Of a DNA stretch of 64,000 nucleotides, positions 1 to 9,272 are shown piece by piece (the stretch's first letter is position 1; the number at the start of each line of letters is the position of its first letter). The translations under genes were made by a program, and so were the position numbers. Source of the DNA: Flexivirga caeni (GTDB taxonomy: Bacteria > Actinomycetota > Actinomycetes > Actinomycetales > Dermatophilaceae); assembly GCF_003724155.1 (NCBI RefSeq), contig NZ_RJJQ01000015.1:62001-126000 (forward strand), written 5' to 3'. The notes beneath the pieces were generated by a model that made no database searches, was not told where the DNA came from, and worked only from the letters and a program-made list of their open reading frames with translations.

Positions 1-1
1 G

Positions 2-58
2 TTCGAGATCACCCAGGGTGACAAGGGCCCGCAGGCGGCCAACGTCGTCCCGGTCTGA
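2..58 (+). CDS. Cold-shock protein, C-terminal fragment
   Basis: The window opens inside a gene whose last 18 residues read FEITQGDKGPQAANVVPV before a TGA stop. This is the characteristic end of small actinobacterial CspA-type cold-shock proteins, which bind single-stranded RNA/DNA through an OB fold and act as RNA chaperones. Only the C-terminus is visible, so promoter, 5' UTR and the RNP motifs cannot be checked. A strong terminator follows about 50 bases downstream. Confidence 0.8.
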   Translation, partial: FEITQGDKGPQAANVVPV

Positions 59-106
59 TCGACCTGAACTAGCAACACCATGGTCGGGCGGCCTCGCCCA
101 CCAGCG

Positions 107-140
107 GAAAACCCCCGGAAGCACGCTTCCGGGGGTTTTC
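107..140. terminator. Bidirectional intrinsic terminator
   Basis: A perfect stem (AAAACCCCCGGAAG, short CAC loop, CTTCCGGGGGTTTT) has A-rich and T-rich flanks, so it can end transcription in both directions. It separates the cold-shock gene on the plus strand from the penicillin-binding protein gene on the minus strand, which converge here. Confidence 0.85.
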
Positions 141-178
141 TGTGTCCGCAGTCCGTGCCCGTATGGCGCAGGCGCCCC

Positions 179-2092
179 TCAGCTGTTGGCGAGCACGGTG
201 AGAAACTTCGCCGCGAGCGGTGCCGCGGTGTTACCGCCACTCTTGCCCTTGGGAATGCTTTCGACGAGCACGCAGAACGCGGTGTTGCCCTGCCAGCCGG
301 TCAGCCAGCCGTTGACCCCGGTCGTGCCGCCCTCGGCGAACTCGGAGGTGCCGGTCTTGGCATAGACCGGGCCGCCCGGCACCTTGTCGACCGCGGTCGC
401 GGTGCCGTCGGTGACGGTCAGCCGCATCAGCTTCCGCAGCTCCGTGATCGCCGCGGCGTTGAGCGCCTTCGGGGTGCGTGAGCCCTGGGGAGCGGGGTCC
501 GTGACCAGGGCAGGCGGCAGGTAGGAGCCCCGCGCGACCGACGCGGACATCACCGCGATCGACAGCGGAGAGGCCTGCACCCGGCCCTGTCCGAACACCG
601 AAACGGCTTTGTCCGTCGCGCCGTTCGCGGTCGGGACGTTGCCCGCGTAGGCGCCGTCGACGCCCAGCTCGCCGGCCCAGTCGTCGCCGAGACCGAGAGT
701 GTTGGCGGCCTGCTGCAGCTCGGTGTCGCTGAAGCCCGAGCTCGCCTTGACGAACGCGGTGTTGCACGAGTTGGCGAAGTCCTGGCTGAACTTCGGGCTG
801 CCGGCCGTCTCGCCCTCGAAGTTGCCGATCTCGTAGCCGTCGACGTAGAGCGACTTCGGGCACGACACGACGGTGTTGGGGTTGAAGCCGTGCGTCAGCA
901 GCGCGTAGGTCGTGGCGATCTTCATCTGCGAACCGGGCGCGTAGCGACCGCTCAGCGCCCGGTTGATACCCCAGGTCGGCGAATTCGCCACCGCCGAGAC
1001 ACCGCCGGTCTTCACGTTGATCGCGACGATCGCCGCCGGCTTGTCCTTCACCGACGCCAGTGCACTCTCGGCGGCGTTCTGCACGGTCGGGTCGAGCGTC
1101 ACCGAGATGTTCTTGCCGTTGGTCGCCTTGGTGCCGAAGAGCACGTCGGAGGTGTCGGACCGCGGGGTGATCGAGAATCCGGCGGTGGGGCGAAGCCTCG
1201 CGTCATACTGCGCCTGCAGGCCGGAGAGGCCGACATACTGGCCGACCTGGTAGGTCTTCGGCGACTTCTTGACCATCTCGGCGGTCGGCTGTCCGACCGT
1301 GCCGAGCAGTGGCTGGCCGAAGGTCCGGGTCGCCGCCAGCGGCTGCTTGCGCTGCTGAACCACGACGCCCTGGAGGTTCTGGAGGTTGTTCTGGTAGGCG
1401 AGGTAGTCGTCCTGGCGGTAGGTGATCACCGGGATCAGCGCCTGCGACCTGGCCTTCTGGGCCTTGTCGAGTTGGGTGACCAGGCCGGGGATGTTGACGA
1501 CGTTCTGCAGCTGCCCGATCGAGGCGTCGGTCGCCTTGGTCGGGTCGATCGAGATGTCGTAGACGGTCTGGTTGATCATGATGCCGCTGCCGCCGGGACC
1601 CCTGATCTCACCGCGCAGCCCGGCCGTCTGGGTCACGGCGAACGCGTCGGACGCCTGCAGTTTGGGGTGCCACAGCGACTTCGTGGAGTCAACCTGCACG
1701 CCCCACGTGCCTCCCTGGCCCTTGGTCAGTGCGATGGGGTCGTCCCAGCGGAAGACCTGCCTGTTGGCAAGTGTCCACGCCACGTGCAGGGTTGCGGTGG
1801 CATCGCTGCCGTCCCGGTTGAAGGTGGCGACCTGCACCGAGATCGGCCCTGTGCCGAGGGCCCCGGTCGCAGTGGCGAAGTTGGCGGCGGCTGCGTGACC
1901 GGTCGTGCCGACATACGTGGCCCGGTCGAGGGTGCGGGCCGACCAGTCGTGCGCGAATGCGGTCGCCGCGGCCTTCGCGGCGGAGTTCTGCTTGTCGACC
2001 GCCGACACCTGTTGCAGGTACATGTAGCCGCCGACACCGCCGGCGATCAGGACGGCCCCAGCGGTGACCCCGAGAACGGCACGTGAACTCAT
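179..2092 (-). CDS. Class B penicillin-binding protein with MecA-N domain
   Basis: A 637-residue D,D-transpeptidase that cross-links peptidoglycan outside the membrane. One N-terminal membrane anchor (about residues 5-27) is followed by an NTF2-like MecA_N domain (about 35-150), a PBP dimerisation region and the transpeptidase domain. The active-site SxxK is SQMK near residue 388, SxN is SCN near 441, and KTG is in AKTGTSEF near 578. All three catalytic motifs are intact. It lies 59 bases downstream of an LCP gene on the same strand, so the two probably form a cell-wall operon. The MecA_N domain is usual in many actinobacterial PBPs and does not by itself imply methicillin resistance. Confidence 0.93.
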   Translation of the reverse strand: MSSRAVLGVTAGAVLIAGGVGGYMYLQQVSAVDKQNSAAKAAATAFAHDWSARTLDRATYVGTTGHAAAANFATATGALGTGPISVQVATFNRDGSDATATLHVAWTLANRQVFRWDDPIALTKGQGGTWGVQVDSTKSLWHPKLQASDAFAVTQTAGLRGEIRGPGGSGIMINQTVYDISIDPTKATDASIGQLQNVVNIPGLVTQLDKAQKARSQALIPVITYRQDDYLAYQNNLQNLQGVVVQQRKQPLAATRTFGQPLLGTVGQPTAEMVKKSPKTYQVGQYVGLSGLQAQYDARLRPTAGFSITPRSDTSDVLFGTKATNGKNISVTLDPTVQNAAESALASVKDKPAAIVAINVKTGGVSAVANSPTWGINRALSGRYAPGSQMKIATTYALLTHGFNPNTVVSCPKSLYVDGYEIGNFEGETAGSPKFSQDFANSCNTAFVKASSGFSDTELQQAANTLGLGDDWAGELGVDGAYAGNVPTANGATDKAVSVFGQGRVQASPLSIAVMSASVARGSYLPPALVTDPAPQGSRTPKALNAAAITELRKLMRLTVTDGTATAVDKVPGGPVYAKTGTSEFAEGGTTGVNGWLTGWQGNTAFCVLVESIPKGKSGGNTAAPLAAKFLTVLANS

Positions 2093-2151
2093 GACGTCCT
2101 ATCCAACCTTATGAGGTGGGCGCGTTCGTATGACGGGAGCCACCGCGAGTC

Positions 2152-3837
2152 TCAGCAGGAGTCGGCCGTGTCGCTGATCGGGTTGGTCGTCGTGCTGGAC
2201 GACGGGGTGCTCGGCGAGGAGGTAGCTGACGTGGTCTGACCCGGGGCCGGAGCCTTCTTCTTGGTGTGCTTCCGGGCGATCGCCTGCTGGATCCACCGGT
2301 GAATCTGCGCGAAGTCCGGGTTGGCGTTGCTCCGCGAATTGGAGATGTCGACCGTGCGGATGTTGCCGTGTTTCATCTGGTCGGCCAGCGTGGCGAAGGC
2401 GGGCAGGTCATCCTGGTTGATGTCGATGCGGATGTTCTTGGCCGCGACCTGCATGATCGACGGGAATTTCTGCACCATCTGGAACGGATTCGCCTGGGAG
2501 ATCAGGTCGTTGAGCATGCAGCGCTGGCGGCGCATCCGCTGGTCGTCGCTGCTGGCGACCCGGCTGCGCGAATACCACAGTGCCTCGCGGCCGTCCAGCT
2601 TCTGGTAGCCGAGTTTGATGTAGCCGGTGATCGAGCCCGGGACGACCTGGCCGTTCTGGATCACGCCGCCGATCGGGATGCCCTTCTGCGGGTCCAGCCA
2701 CTGGCCCGGATCTGCCTTGACGTTGACCCACACGCCGCCCATGGCGTTGACCAGTTGCTCGAAGCCGGACATGTCGATCACTGCGGTGTAGTCGATCTTC
2801 AGCCCGGTGATGCCGGTGATGGCGTCGCGGGTGGCGGAGAGGCCCGGCGACGGGTCGTCCTTCGGGTAGAGGTTCTTGTTGGCGATGCCGACCGCCCAGA
2901 CGCTCTCCATCAGGCCCGCGGCGGCGTCGGTCTGGCCCGGCAACGCGACGAGGCCGCCCGGGTAAAGCTTGTGCAGCGGGGAACTCGCCGGGAAGGGCGC
3001 GTGGCCCATATTGCGCGGCACGCTGACCAGCACGGTGTCACCGGTCTTGGTGTCGATGCTGGCGACCATCATCGAGTCGGGACGCTGTGAATAGCGGTCG
3101 GCGCCGGCGTCGGAGCCGACGAGCAGCAGGTTGACCCGGGGGATGTTCTTCCACGGGTTGCTGCCGCCCTTGGGGGTCGCGGCATCGGGGTCGTTGGTGT
3201 AGCGCTTGGTGAAGATCTGGTCGAACGCGTTGCGGGTGATGATCACGTCCCGTGCCGCGTATGCCGCGGGCGCCGCCACGACGAGGCACATCAGCGTGGC
3301 GAAGACCGCGTGCATCCACCGGGTCTGGTGCGGCCAGCGCCGGTCGGTCGTGGTCAGTGCGGTGAGCACGATGCCGCCGATCCACAGGAGGCCACCCATG
3401 ATGGTGAAGAGCAGCAGCATGACCAGGCCCTTGTGGGTGAGCAGTTGCGCTGCGCCATGGACCAGGCCACCGCTGGACACGATGATGGCCAGGCTTATGC
3501 CGCCGATCAGCGTGATGCCGATCAGCAGCAGCCCGATCATCCGTCGCTTGGTCCACAGCAGGCCCAGGCCGGGCAGCAGCACGGACAGCGCTGTCAGGCC
3601 GAGTGCGCGGCGCACGTCGCGCGCGCGTGCGATGCGCCGGTCGTGCCGCGACCGCAGCGGCGTGCGGGCAGCACCACTCTGGCGGCGTTCGAGTTCGCGG
3701 CGGGTGGCGATGATCGTGTCATCGGGATCGCGCTTGGGCACAGCGCGGCGTCCGTCGCCGACACCTCGGACGTCGTCCGTCATACGCCTGCCTTCGCTTC
3801 GCTTCGTTATCTGGTCGTGACCATTATGAACGGTCAA
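2152..3837 (-). CDS. LytR-CpsA-Psr (LCP) family protein
   Basis: LCP enzymes transfer undecaprenyl-linked glycopolymers to peptidoglycan. The N-terminus is basic and cytoplasmic. Several hydrophobic segments follow (about residues 78-200). The extracytoplasmic LCP domain starts near residue 234 at VNLLLVGSDAG and has the typical RPDSMMVASID and VSVPRN stretches that hold the pyrophosphate-binding Arg and Asp residues. The C-terminus is a Ser/Thr/Pro-rich tail. A second in-frame ATG at residue 19 (MTDDVRGVG) is an equally plausible start. The four-helix membrane part is longer than the single anchor of most LCP proteins, but is common in this type. It is probably co-transcribed with the downstream PBP. 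Confidence 0.9.
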   Translation of the reverse strand: MTVHNGHDQITKRSEGRRMTDDVRGVGDGRRAVPKRDPDDTIIATRRELERRQSGAARTPLRSRHDRRIARARDVRRALGLTALSVLLPGLGLLWTKRRMIGLLLIGITLIGGISLAIIVSSGGLVHGAAQLLTHKGLVMLLLFTIMGGLLWIGGIVLTALTTTDRRWPHQTRWMHAVFATLMCLVVAAPAAYAARDVIITRNAFDQIFTKRYTNDPDAATPKGGSNPWKNIPRVNLLLVGSDAGADRYSQRPDSMMVASIDTKTGDTVLVSVPRNMGHAPFPASSPLHKLYPGGLVALPGQTDAAAGLMESVWAVGIANKNLYPKDDPSPGLSATRDAITGITGLKIDYTAVIDMSGFEQLVNAMGGVWVNVKADPGQWLDPQKGIPIGGVIQNGQVVPGSITGYIKLGYQKLDGREALWYSRSRVASSDDQRMRRQRCMLNDLISQANPFQMVQKFPSIMQVAAKNIRIDINQDDLPAFATLADQMKHGNIRTVDISNSRSNANPDFAQIHRWIQQAIARKHTKKKAPAPGQTTSATSSPSTPSSSTTTNPISDTADSC

Positions 3838-3985
3838 TCGTGATCGCTCGTGCCCCGGATCACAAATCGGGCCCGTCGGCGTAGACGCACGGCACGCGCG
3901 CCCGGTTGCCGGACGGCGGACCCATTTTGAACTTCGGGCCGTCCCTTGGGTAGCCTTGCCACGCTTTCACCGTCAGGTGAGCACT

Positions 3986-4076
3986 GGAGGCGTCGCCTAG
4001 TCTGGTCTATGGCGCCCGCCTGCTAAGCGGGTTTGGGGATAAAACCCCATCGAGGGTTCAAATCCCTCCGCCTCCG
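3986..4076 (+). tRNA. tRNA-Ser(GCT)
   Basis: A 91-nt type II tRNA. The acceptor arm GGAGGCG pairs with CGCCTCC, the anticodon loop reads CTGCTAA with anticodon GCT, the long variable arm (GGGGATAAAACCCC) marks a serine tRNA, and the T-arm is GAGGGTTCAAATCCCTC. CCA is not encoded. Confidence 0.95.
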
Positions 4077-4082
4077 CGTCGA

Positions 4083-4129
4083 ATGATGAGAGGGCACCAG
4101 GCGCGCAGCGCCTGGTGCCCTCTCATCAT
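4083..4129. terminator. Perfect 22-bp hairpin after tRNA-Ser
   Basis: Two 22-base arms separated by GCA form a perfect inverted repeat ending in CTCTCATCAT. There is no clear U tract, but its position 6 bases past the tRNA suggests a processing or termination signal for the tRNA transcript. Confidence 0.6.
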
Positions 4130-4188
4130 GTCGAGATTGAGTACGGGGATTTGCGAACGACGCTGTGCAGGCGAAGGCGCCCCGTTGC

Positions 4189-4203
4189 TCGACAACTTGT
4201 AGA
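4189..4203. promoter_or_regulatory. BlaI/CopY-type operator A
   Basis: TCGACAACTTGTAGA lies 9 bases before the GTG start of the CopD/CtaG gene. Its extended 20-base form matches the reverse complement of the site at 9638-9650 except at two bases. The ACAA/TTGT core fits the TACA/TGTA dyads bound by BlaI, MecI and CopY repressors. At this position a bound repressor would cover the start of a leaderless transcript. Binding is inferred, not shown. Confidence 0.7.
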
Positions 4204-4211
4204 ATCACCGC

Positions 4212-6170
4212 GTGCCTCGCTCCTTGCCACCCCGACCAGCGTGGGGGCGTCGCGTCGCCGTCCTGAATTTCGGTGCGTTGACGATCCTGGTCGCGACCGT
4301 GGTCGCGGTCGCGCGAGGAGGCCGGGACTACCTGCCGGTGCACGTCAGCAATCCCGGCGCGGTCACGACGGGGCTGAGCGCCGTGCTGCAGGGTGCGGTG
4401 TGGCTGGGGAGTTCGGTCTGCCTCGGGCGGTGGGTGCAAGTCGCGTTCCTGCGGCCCCGCCGTGGGGCTCGCCGGCGGGCGATCGGCGTGCACGGTGAAC
4501 TGGTCCCCGCAGTGCGGGCCGGACTGGTCTGGGCGGTCGGCGCCACGGCACTGATCTGGGTCGATGCGGCGGATGCTGCCGGCCAGCCGGTGTCGTCGCT
4601 GAACACCTCGGGGGCGTGGTGGTTCCTGCTGCATGCGAATTATCTGCCGCGCGCCTGGATCGTCAGCGCGGCGTGCGCGTGGGCGATCGTGGTGATCTCG
4701 GTGCTCGCGACCCGGTGGGACACCGTGGTCGGCACGCTGCTCCTCGGGCTGGTCGGGGTGCTGTCGCCGGTGGTGGTGACGCAGGTGCTCGTCGGGCCCA
4801 ACCATGACTACGGCGGCGACGCGGCAATCATCGGCACGCCGGCGTTCGTGCTGCTGGTCGGCATCGCGGTGGCTCGTGCCTGCTGGCCGACAATGTCGGC
4901 CGGCGATCCGATCGAGGAGCGCCGGGCGCGTCATACGACGATCGCACTCGCAGCGACCAGTGTTCTCGCCGACGTCGTGGTGTGCTGGTTCGAAATGGCC
5001 GGGCACGTTCCGTGGTCGGAGCCGACCGGTCGGCTGCTGATCGGCAAGAACGTATGCGTGCTGGCGATTGCTCTTGCCAATGCGCGCAGTTCGGACCGAC
5101 GCCGGACGCCATATCTCACGGCGGGCGCGGCGATCGCGGCCGTGACGTGCACCGCGATCTCGTTCCGTATCCCGCCACCGCACTACTTCCTGCCGACCAC
5201 GATCGCGCAGAATTTCTTCGGCTTCTCCGTGACCGCGGCGCCGACGTTCGAGCGACTGCTGACGGCGTGGCGGGTCAACATCCTGTTCGCGGTGCTGAGC
5301 GCGGTCGCCGTCGCGGTGTATGTCGCGGCGTTCGTGCGGTTGCGTCGTCGCGGGGATCGGTGGCCGGCCGGCCGGCTGGTTGCGTGGGTGTGCGGCTGGC
5401 TGGTCATCTTCGGGTGCACCAGCTCAGGGCTGGGACGGTATGCCGGGGCCTCGTTCAGCATTCACATGGCGTTCCACATGGGCACCAACATGCTCGGCCC
5501 GTTGCTGCTGGTGATGGGTGGCGCGGTCACGCTGTTCCTCCGTGCGACGACACCGCACCGACGGGACGACGCAGCCGGTCCGCACGAGTGGATCGCCGCC
5601 GTCACCCAGTCCTGTTTCGCCCGGTGGATCTATCACCCGGCCGAAGTATTCGTGGTGATGGTCGGCTCCTATTACGTGCTGTATTTCACGCCGTTGTTCG
5701 AGGACAGCCTGCGCTTCCACTGGGCGCATCAGCTGGCCTACCTGCACTTCGTCATCGCGGGCTACCTGTTCTACGGGCTGGCGATCGGGGTCGACCGCTT
5801 GCCGCGGGAGCTGCCCTACCTGGGACGGCTGGCGATGATCCTGGCCGCGATGCCGTTTCACGCGTTCTTCGGGGTGCTGGTCATGACCCGCGACGGCGTG
5901 ATCGCCAAGACGTTCTACGAGTATGTCGGTGCGCCCTGGATGAAGAACCTGGCGCACGATCAGTATGTGGGTGGCGGCATCGCGTGGGCCGCGGGCGAGT
6001 TCCCGCTGATCATCGTGGTCCTCGCGCTGGTGATCCAGTGGGCCCGCCAGGACTCCACGGAATCCAAGCGGTTCGACCGGCAGACGGACCGTGGCCTGGA
6101 CGACTCGTTCGACGCCTACAACGATCTGCTGGCCAGTCTGGCGACCCGATCGGAGCGGAACGAGCAATGA
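4212..6170 (+). CDS. CopD / CtaG-like copper membrane protein
   Basis: A 652-residue polytopic membrane protein with two regions. The N-terminal half resembles the CopD copper-resistance domain. The C-terminal half (from about residue 390) resembles caa3-type cytochrome oxidase assembly factor CtaG, with conserved His/Met stretches such as FSIHMAFHMGTNM and FHAFFGVLVMTRD. Fused proteins of this kind are annotated in actinobacteria as bifunctional copper transport/oxidase assembly proteins. The GTG start has no Shine-Dalgarno sequence, which suggests leaderless translation. Its stop overlaps the start of the copper ATPase (ATGA), so the two are translationally coupled. The upstream BlaI-type operator suggests copper-responsive control. 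Confidence 0.88.
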   Translation: MPRSLPPRPAWGRRVAVLNFGALTILVATVVAVARGGRDYLPVHVSNPGAVTTGLSAVLQGAVWLGSSVCLGRWVQVAFLRPRRGARRRAIGVHGELVPAVRAGLVWAVGATALIWVDAADAAGQPVSSLNTSGAWWFLLHANYLPRAWIVSAACAWAIVVISVLATRWDTVVGTLLLGLVGVLSPVVVTQVLVGPNHDYGGDAAIIGTPAFVLLVGIAVARACWPTMSAGDPIEERRARHTTIALAATSVLADVVVCWFEMAGHVPWSEPTGRLLIGKNVCVLAIALANARSSDRRRTPYLTAGAAIAAVTCTAISFRIPPPHYFLPTTIAQNFFGFSVTAAPTFERLLTAWRVNILFAVLSAVAVAVYVAAFVRLRRRGDRWPAGRLVAWVCGWLVIFGCTSSGLGRYAGASFSIHMAFHMGTNMLGPLLLVMGGAVTLFLRATTPHRRDDAAGPHEWIAAVTQSCFARWIYHPAEVFVVMVGSYYVLYFTPLFEDSLRFHWAHQLAYLHFVIAGYLFYGLAIGVDRLPRELPYLGRLAMILAAMPFHAFFGVLVMTRDGVIAKTFYEYVGAPWMKNLAHDQYVGGGIAWAAGEFPLIIVVLALVIQWARQDSTESKRFDRQTDRGLDDSFDAYNDLLASLATRSERNEQ

Positions 6171-8518
6171 CCAGCCACCTCGAGCAGGTGCCCGCCATAC
6201 AGGACACGACACCGGAGTCCCTCGAACTGGATGTCGGCGGTATGACGTGCGCGGCGTGTGCCACGCGGGTGGAGCGCAAGCTCAACAAGCTGGACGGCGT
6301 CTATGCCACGGTCAATCTGGCGATAGACCGTGCCACTGTCACCGGCCTCGGTGCCGATCGTGCGGGGGAGGCCATTCGCGCGGTGGAGCAAGCGGGCTAC
6401 ACCGCGACGATGCACGATCCGGCCGACGACACCTGGACCGAGCGGGCGGCGCAATTGCGGTTGTCGTCGCTGCGCCGCAGGCTGGCGGTGTCGGCGCTGC
6501 TGGCGATCCCGCTGTGCGATCTGACGATCTTGCTCGCGCTGGTTCCCGGGTGGCGGTTCACCGGGTGGCAGGTGTTGTGCGTGCTGCTCGCGGTCCCGAT
6601 CGTGACGTACTGTGCTGCGCCGTTTCACCGGGCCACCTGGCGTGGCTTGCAGCACGGGGTGCTGAGCATGGACACGCTGGTGTCGATGGGTGCGCTGATC
6701 TCGTTCGGCTGGGCGCTCTACACGCTGGCCGTGCCGTCCACACACCCCGGCTACTGGCTCGGCTTCGGGCACACCCCGGCCGGCGCGGACGCCATCTACC
6801 TGGATGTCGCCGCCGGCATGGTCACCTTCCAGCTCGGCGGGCGCTACTTCGAGACGCGGTCCCGGCGCCGGCTGGCGGATGTCAGTCAGGCCCTGGCCGA
6901 CCTCGGCGTACGCACCGCAGTGCTGGTCGGTGCCGATGGCGCCCGCCGGGAAGTTCCCAGTGAGCAGGTCCGGCCCGGCGATCTGTTCCTAGTCGCGCCC
7001 GGTGGCAGGCTGGTCACCGACGGCGTCGTCGAATCGGGAACGGCCGGTCTCGACACGAGTCCGATGACCGGCGAATCCGCCCCGGTCACCGCCGGACCGG
7101 GTGACACGGTGCTGGGCGGCACCGTCGACCTGGACGGAGAGCTCACCGTCCGCGCGACGGCGGCCGTGGCCGCGTCACGGCTGGCCCAGATGGCGCAGAT
7201 CGCCGCCGAGGCACAGCGTCGCAAGTCCCGGGTGCAGCGCACCGCCGACCGGATCACCGGATACTTCGTGCCGACCGTGATCGCCCTGGCCGTGCTCGTG
7301 GGTGCCGGCTGGTGGATCTTCTCCGGCAGCGCGGACCGCGCCCTGGCGAACGGTGTCGCGGTCCTGATCATCGCCTGCCCGTGCGCACTCGGCCTGGCGA
7401 CGCCGACCGCGCTGATGGTCGGCATCGGTCGCGGCAGCCAGCTCGGAGTGCTGATCAAGGGCCACGACGCGTTGGAGATGTCGGGGAAGGTCGACACCGT
7501 CGTGTGGGATAAGACCGGCACGATCACCACCGGGCGGATGGCCCTGACCGGCACCCACCTGCTCGACCCGGAACGCATCGGCGCATTGGACGCGCTGCGG
7601 TATGCCGCGGCGCTGGAGACCGCATCCCGGCATCCGATCGGCCGGGCGCTGGTCGCAGCGGCCCGCGCGCAGGCCGGTCGCGTATTGCGGGCGACAGATG
7701 TGCGAGCCCGTCCGGGCCAGGGTGTCGTCGGCGTCGTGGACGCTGCACCGGCCATGATCGGCAACCTGATGCTGCTGGAAGCCGAGGGCATCCGTGCCGA
7801 CGGTGAGGTCCGCAACCGGATCGAGGCCGCGGCCGGCGCGGCGGCGTCGGCGTGCGTGCTCGCCGTGGACGGCGTTCCCGTTGCCGTGTTCGAACTCTCC
7901 GACACGATCCATCCGACTGCGGCGGATGCGGTCGCCACTCTGCAGCGCCTCGGGCTGCGGTCGGTGTTGCTGACCGGTGACAACCCCGTCGCTGCGCGGC
8001 GGGTGGCTGCGGCGGTCGGCATCGACGACGTCATGGCGCAGGTCCTGCCCGATCAGAAGGCAGCCCGGATCGAGGAGTTGCGCGCATCGGGACGGTGCGT
8101 CGCAATGGTCGGCGACGGCATCAATGACTCCGCCGCTGTGGCAACCGCGGACCTGGGCATTGCGCTGGCCAACGGCACCGACATCGCCATGAAGGCGGCA
8201 GACGTGATCATCGTGCGTGACGACTTGCGCACCGTGGTCGATGCGGTCCGGCTCTCGCAGCGCACTTTTCACACGATCCGCGTGAACCTCGGGTGGGCAT
8301 TCGGCTATAACATCATCGCGATCCCGGTCGCAGCCGCCGGGTTGCTCAACCCGTTGATCGCCGCGGCCGCCATGGCGATGTCCTCGGTCCTGGTGATCAG
8401 CAACTCCATGCGCCTGCGCGAGTTCGCACCGACACGAAGCTCCGGGCTCACTGAACGGTCGGTCGTGTCCGCAACGACTCCGGACGGCGAGCCGACGACT
8501 GCGGCGAACGCCGGCTGA
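6167..8518 (+). CDS. copA: Copper-translocating P1B-type ATPase
   Basis: A 783-residue Cu+ exporter. It begins with a heavy-metal-associated domain holding GMTCAACATRVE (about residues 25-36). Membrane helices follow, then the actuator motif TGES, the ion-site CPC in IACPCALGLATP, the phosphorylation motif DKTGT and the hinge GDGINDSAA. All catalytic residues are present. The open frame extends far upstream, but ATG at 6167 overlaps the previous stop and starts just before the metal-binding domain, so it is the credible start. The gene belongs to the copper block with the CopD/CtaG gene and the converging BlaI/M56 genes. Confidence 0.95.
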   Translation: MTSHLEQVPAIQDTTPESLELDVGGMTCAACATRVERKLNKLDGVYATVNLAIDRATVTGLGADRAGEAIRAVEQAGYTATMHDPADDTWTERAAQLRLSSLRRRLAVSALLAIPLCDLTILLALVPGWRFTGWQVLCVLLAVPIVTYCAAPFHRATWRGLQHGVLSMDTLVSMGALISFGWALYTLAVPSTHPGYWLGFGHTPAGADAIYLDVAAGMVTFQLGGRYFETRSRRRLADVSQALADLGVRTAVLVGADGARREVPSEQVRPGDLFLVAPGGRLVTDGVVESGTAGLDTSPMTGESAPVTAGPGDTVLGGTVDLDGELTVRATAAVAASRLAQMAQIAAEAQRRKSRVQRTADRITGYFVPTVIALAVLVGAGWWIFSGSADRALANGVAVLIIACPCALGLATPTALMVGIGRGSQLGVLIKGHDALEMSGKVDTVVWDKTGTITTGRMALTGTHLLDPERIGALDALRYAAALETASRHPIGRALVAAARAQAGRVLRATDVRARPGQGVVGVVDAAPAMIGNLMLLEAEGIRADGEVRNRIEAAAGAAASACVLAVDGVPVAVFELSDTIHPTAADAVATLQRLGLRSVLLTGDNPVAARRVAAAVGIDDVMAQVLPDQKAARIEELRASGRCVAMVGDGINDSAAVATADLGIALANGTDIAMKAADVIIVRDDLRTVVDAVRLSQRTFHTIRVNLGWAFGYNIIAIPVAAAGLLNPLIAAAAMAMSSVLVISNSMRLREFAPTRSSGLTERSVVSATTPDGEPTTAANAG

Positions 8519-9272
8519 GGCGCTGGGCACGCAACGCCGCACCCGGATCTTCGGTGAGGGTCGCCAGGGCACAGAGGGCGGATGCCGCAATTTCGGGACC
8601 GCACGCACGCGCGGCCGTGTCGTCGGCGGCCAGCTCGGTCAGCAGATGCACGGTCTGTGCGAAGCCACGTCCGCATCGAGCCCGCGGGGCTGCGGAGCCG
8701 GCCACCATGGCGACCGTCCGCAGCATTGAGTGCCGGCCCTGCAGATGACCGAGTTCGTGGTGGATGACCGACCGGAGTTCGGCGGGGGTCAGCACGTCGA
8801 CCAGGCTTTGGGAGATGACGACATCGGCGTCGCAGTCGCGGGTGGCGACCGCGAACGCGGTCGGCGCCGCCACGACGGAGACCTCGGCGCTGTCGACCGT
8901 CATTCGCTGCGTCTCGCTGCGGGCCACCAGCAGCAGGACGGAAGCGCCGCCGGTACGGCGACCCTCGACCAGGGGACCGGCGTGGTGCGTGATCACCCCG
9001 ATGGCGACGCCGAGCACAGCGAGCAGTAGCCAGCCGCTCAGCACCGTCGCGGTCGCGGTCACCGCGCCGGAGCTGTCGGTAGCGCCGGCAGCCTGGATGA
9101 TCGCGGCGAGCACGCTGCCCAGGAACGCGGCCACTCCCAGGACGAACAGAGCAAACCACAGCCTCAGTGCACGCGCCGGGCGGGCGACCTGCCAGCCCAT
9201 GTCACGCAACAGCCAGGGGCCGGCCGTGGCGCACAGCACCCCGAGGCCCATACAGGCCAGGACCAGGATCAT
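8448..9272 (-). CDS. M56 (BlaR1-like) membrane metallopeptidase
   Basis: A 274-residue membrane protein with several N-terminal helices and a zinc-peptidase motif HHELGHLQGRHS containing HExxH, followed by LLTELAADDTAA with the third zinc-ligand Glu. M56 enzymes such as BlaR1 act with BlaI-type repressors. This one lacks the extracellular penicillin-binding sensor domain of BlaR1. Start ATG at 9272 overlaps the stop of the BlaI gene (ATGA). Its 3' end overlaps the 3' end of copA by 71 bases on the opposite strand. In this copper context it might respond to metal stress rather than beta-lactam; that is inference. Confidence 0.85.
   Translation of the reverse strand: MILVLACMGLGVLCATAGPWLLRDMGWQVARPARALRLWFALFVLGVAAFLGSVLAAIIQAAGATDSSGAVTATATVLSGWLLLAVLGVAIGVITHHAGPLVEGRRTGGASVLLLVARSETQRMTVDSAEVSVVAAPTAFAVATRDCDADVVISQSLVDVLTPAELRSVIHHELGHLQGRHSMLRTVAMVAGSAAPRARCGRGFAQTVHLLTELAADDTAARACGPEIAASALCALATLTEDPGAALRAQRLSRRSPQSSARRPESLRTRPTVQ

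Noticed and set aside
179-2092. PBP with MecA_N domain as a methicillin-resistance gene.
   Set aside because: Such PBPs are ordinary in actinobacteria and this one lies in a chromosomal cell-wall locus.
4982-6166. Long open frame upstream of copA in the same frame.
   Set aside because: It lies in the CopD/CtaG gene in another frame, is Arg/Gly-rich without membrane helices, and the ATGA overlap gives copA a clear start.
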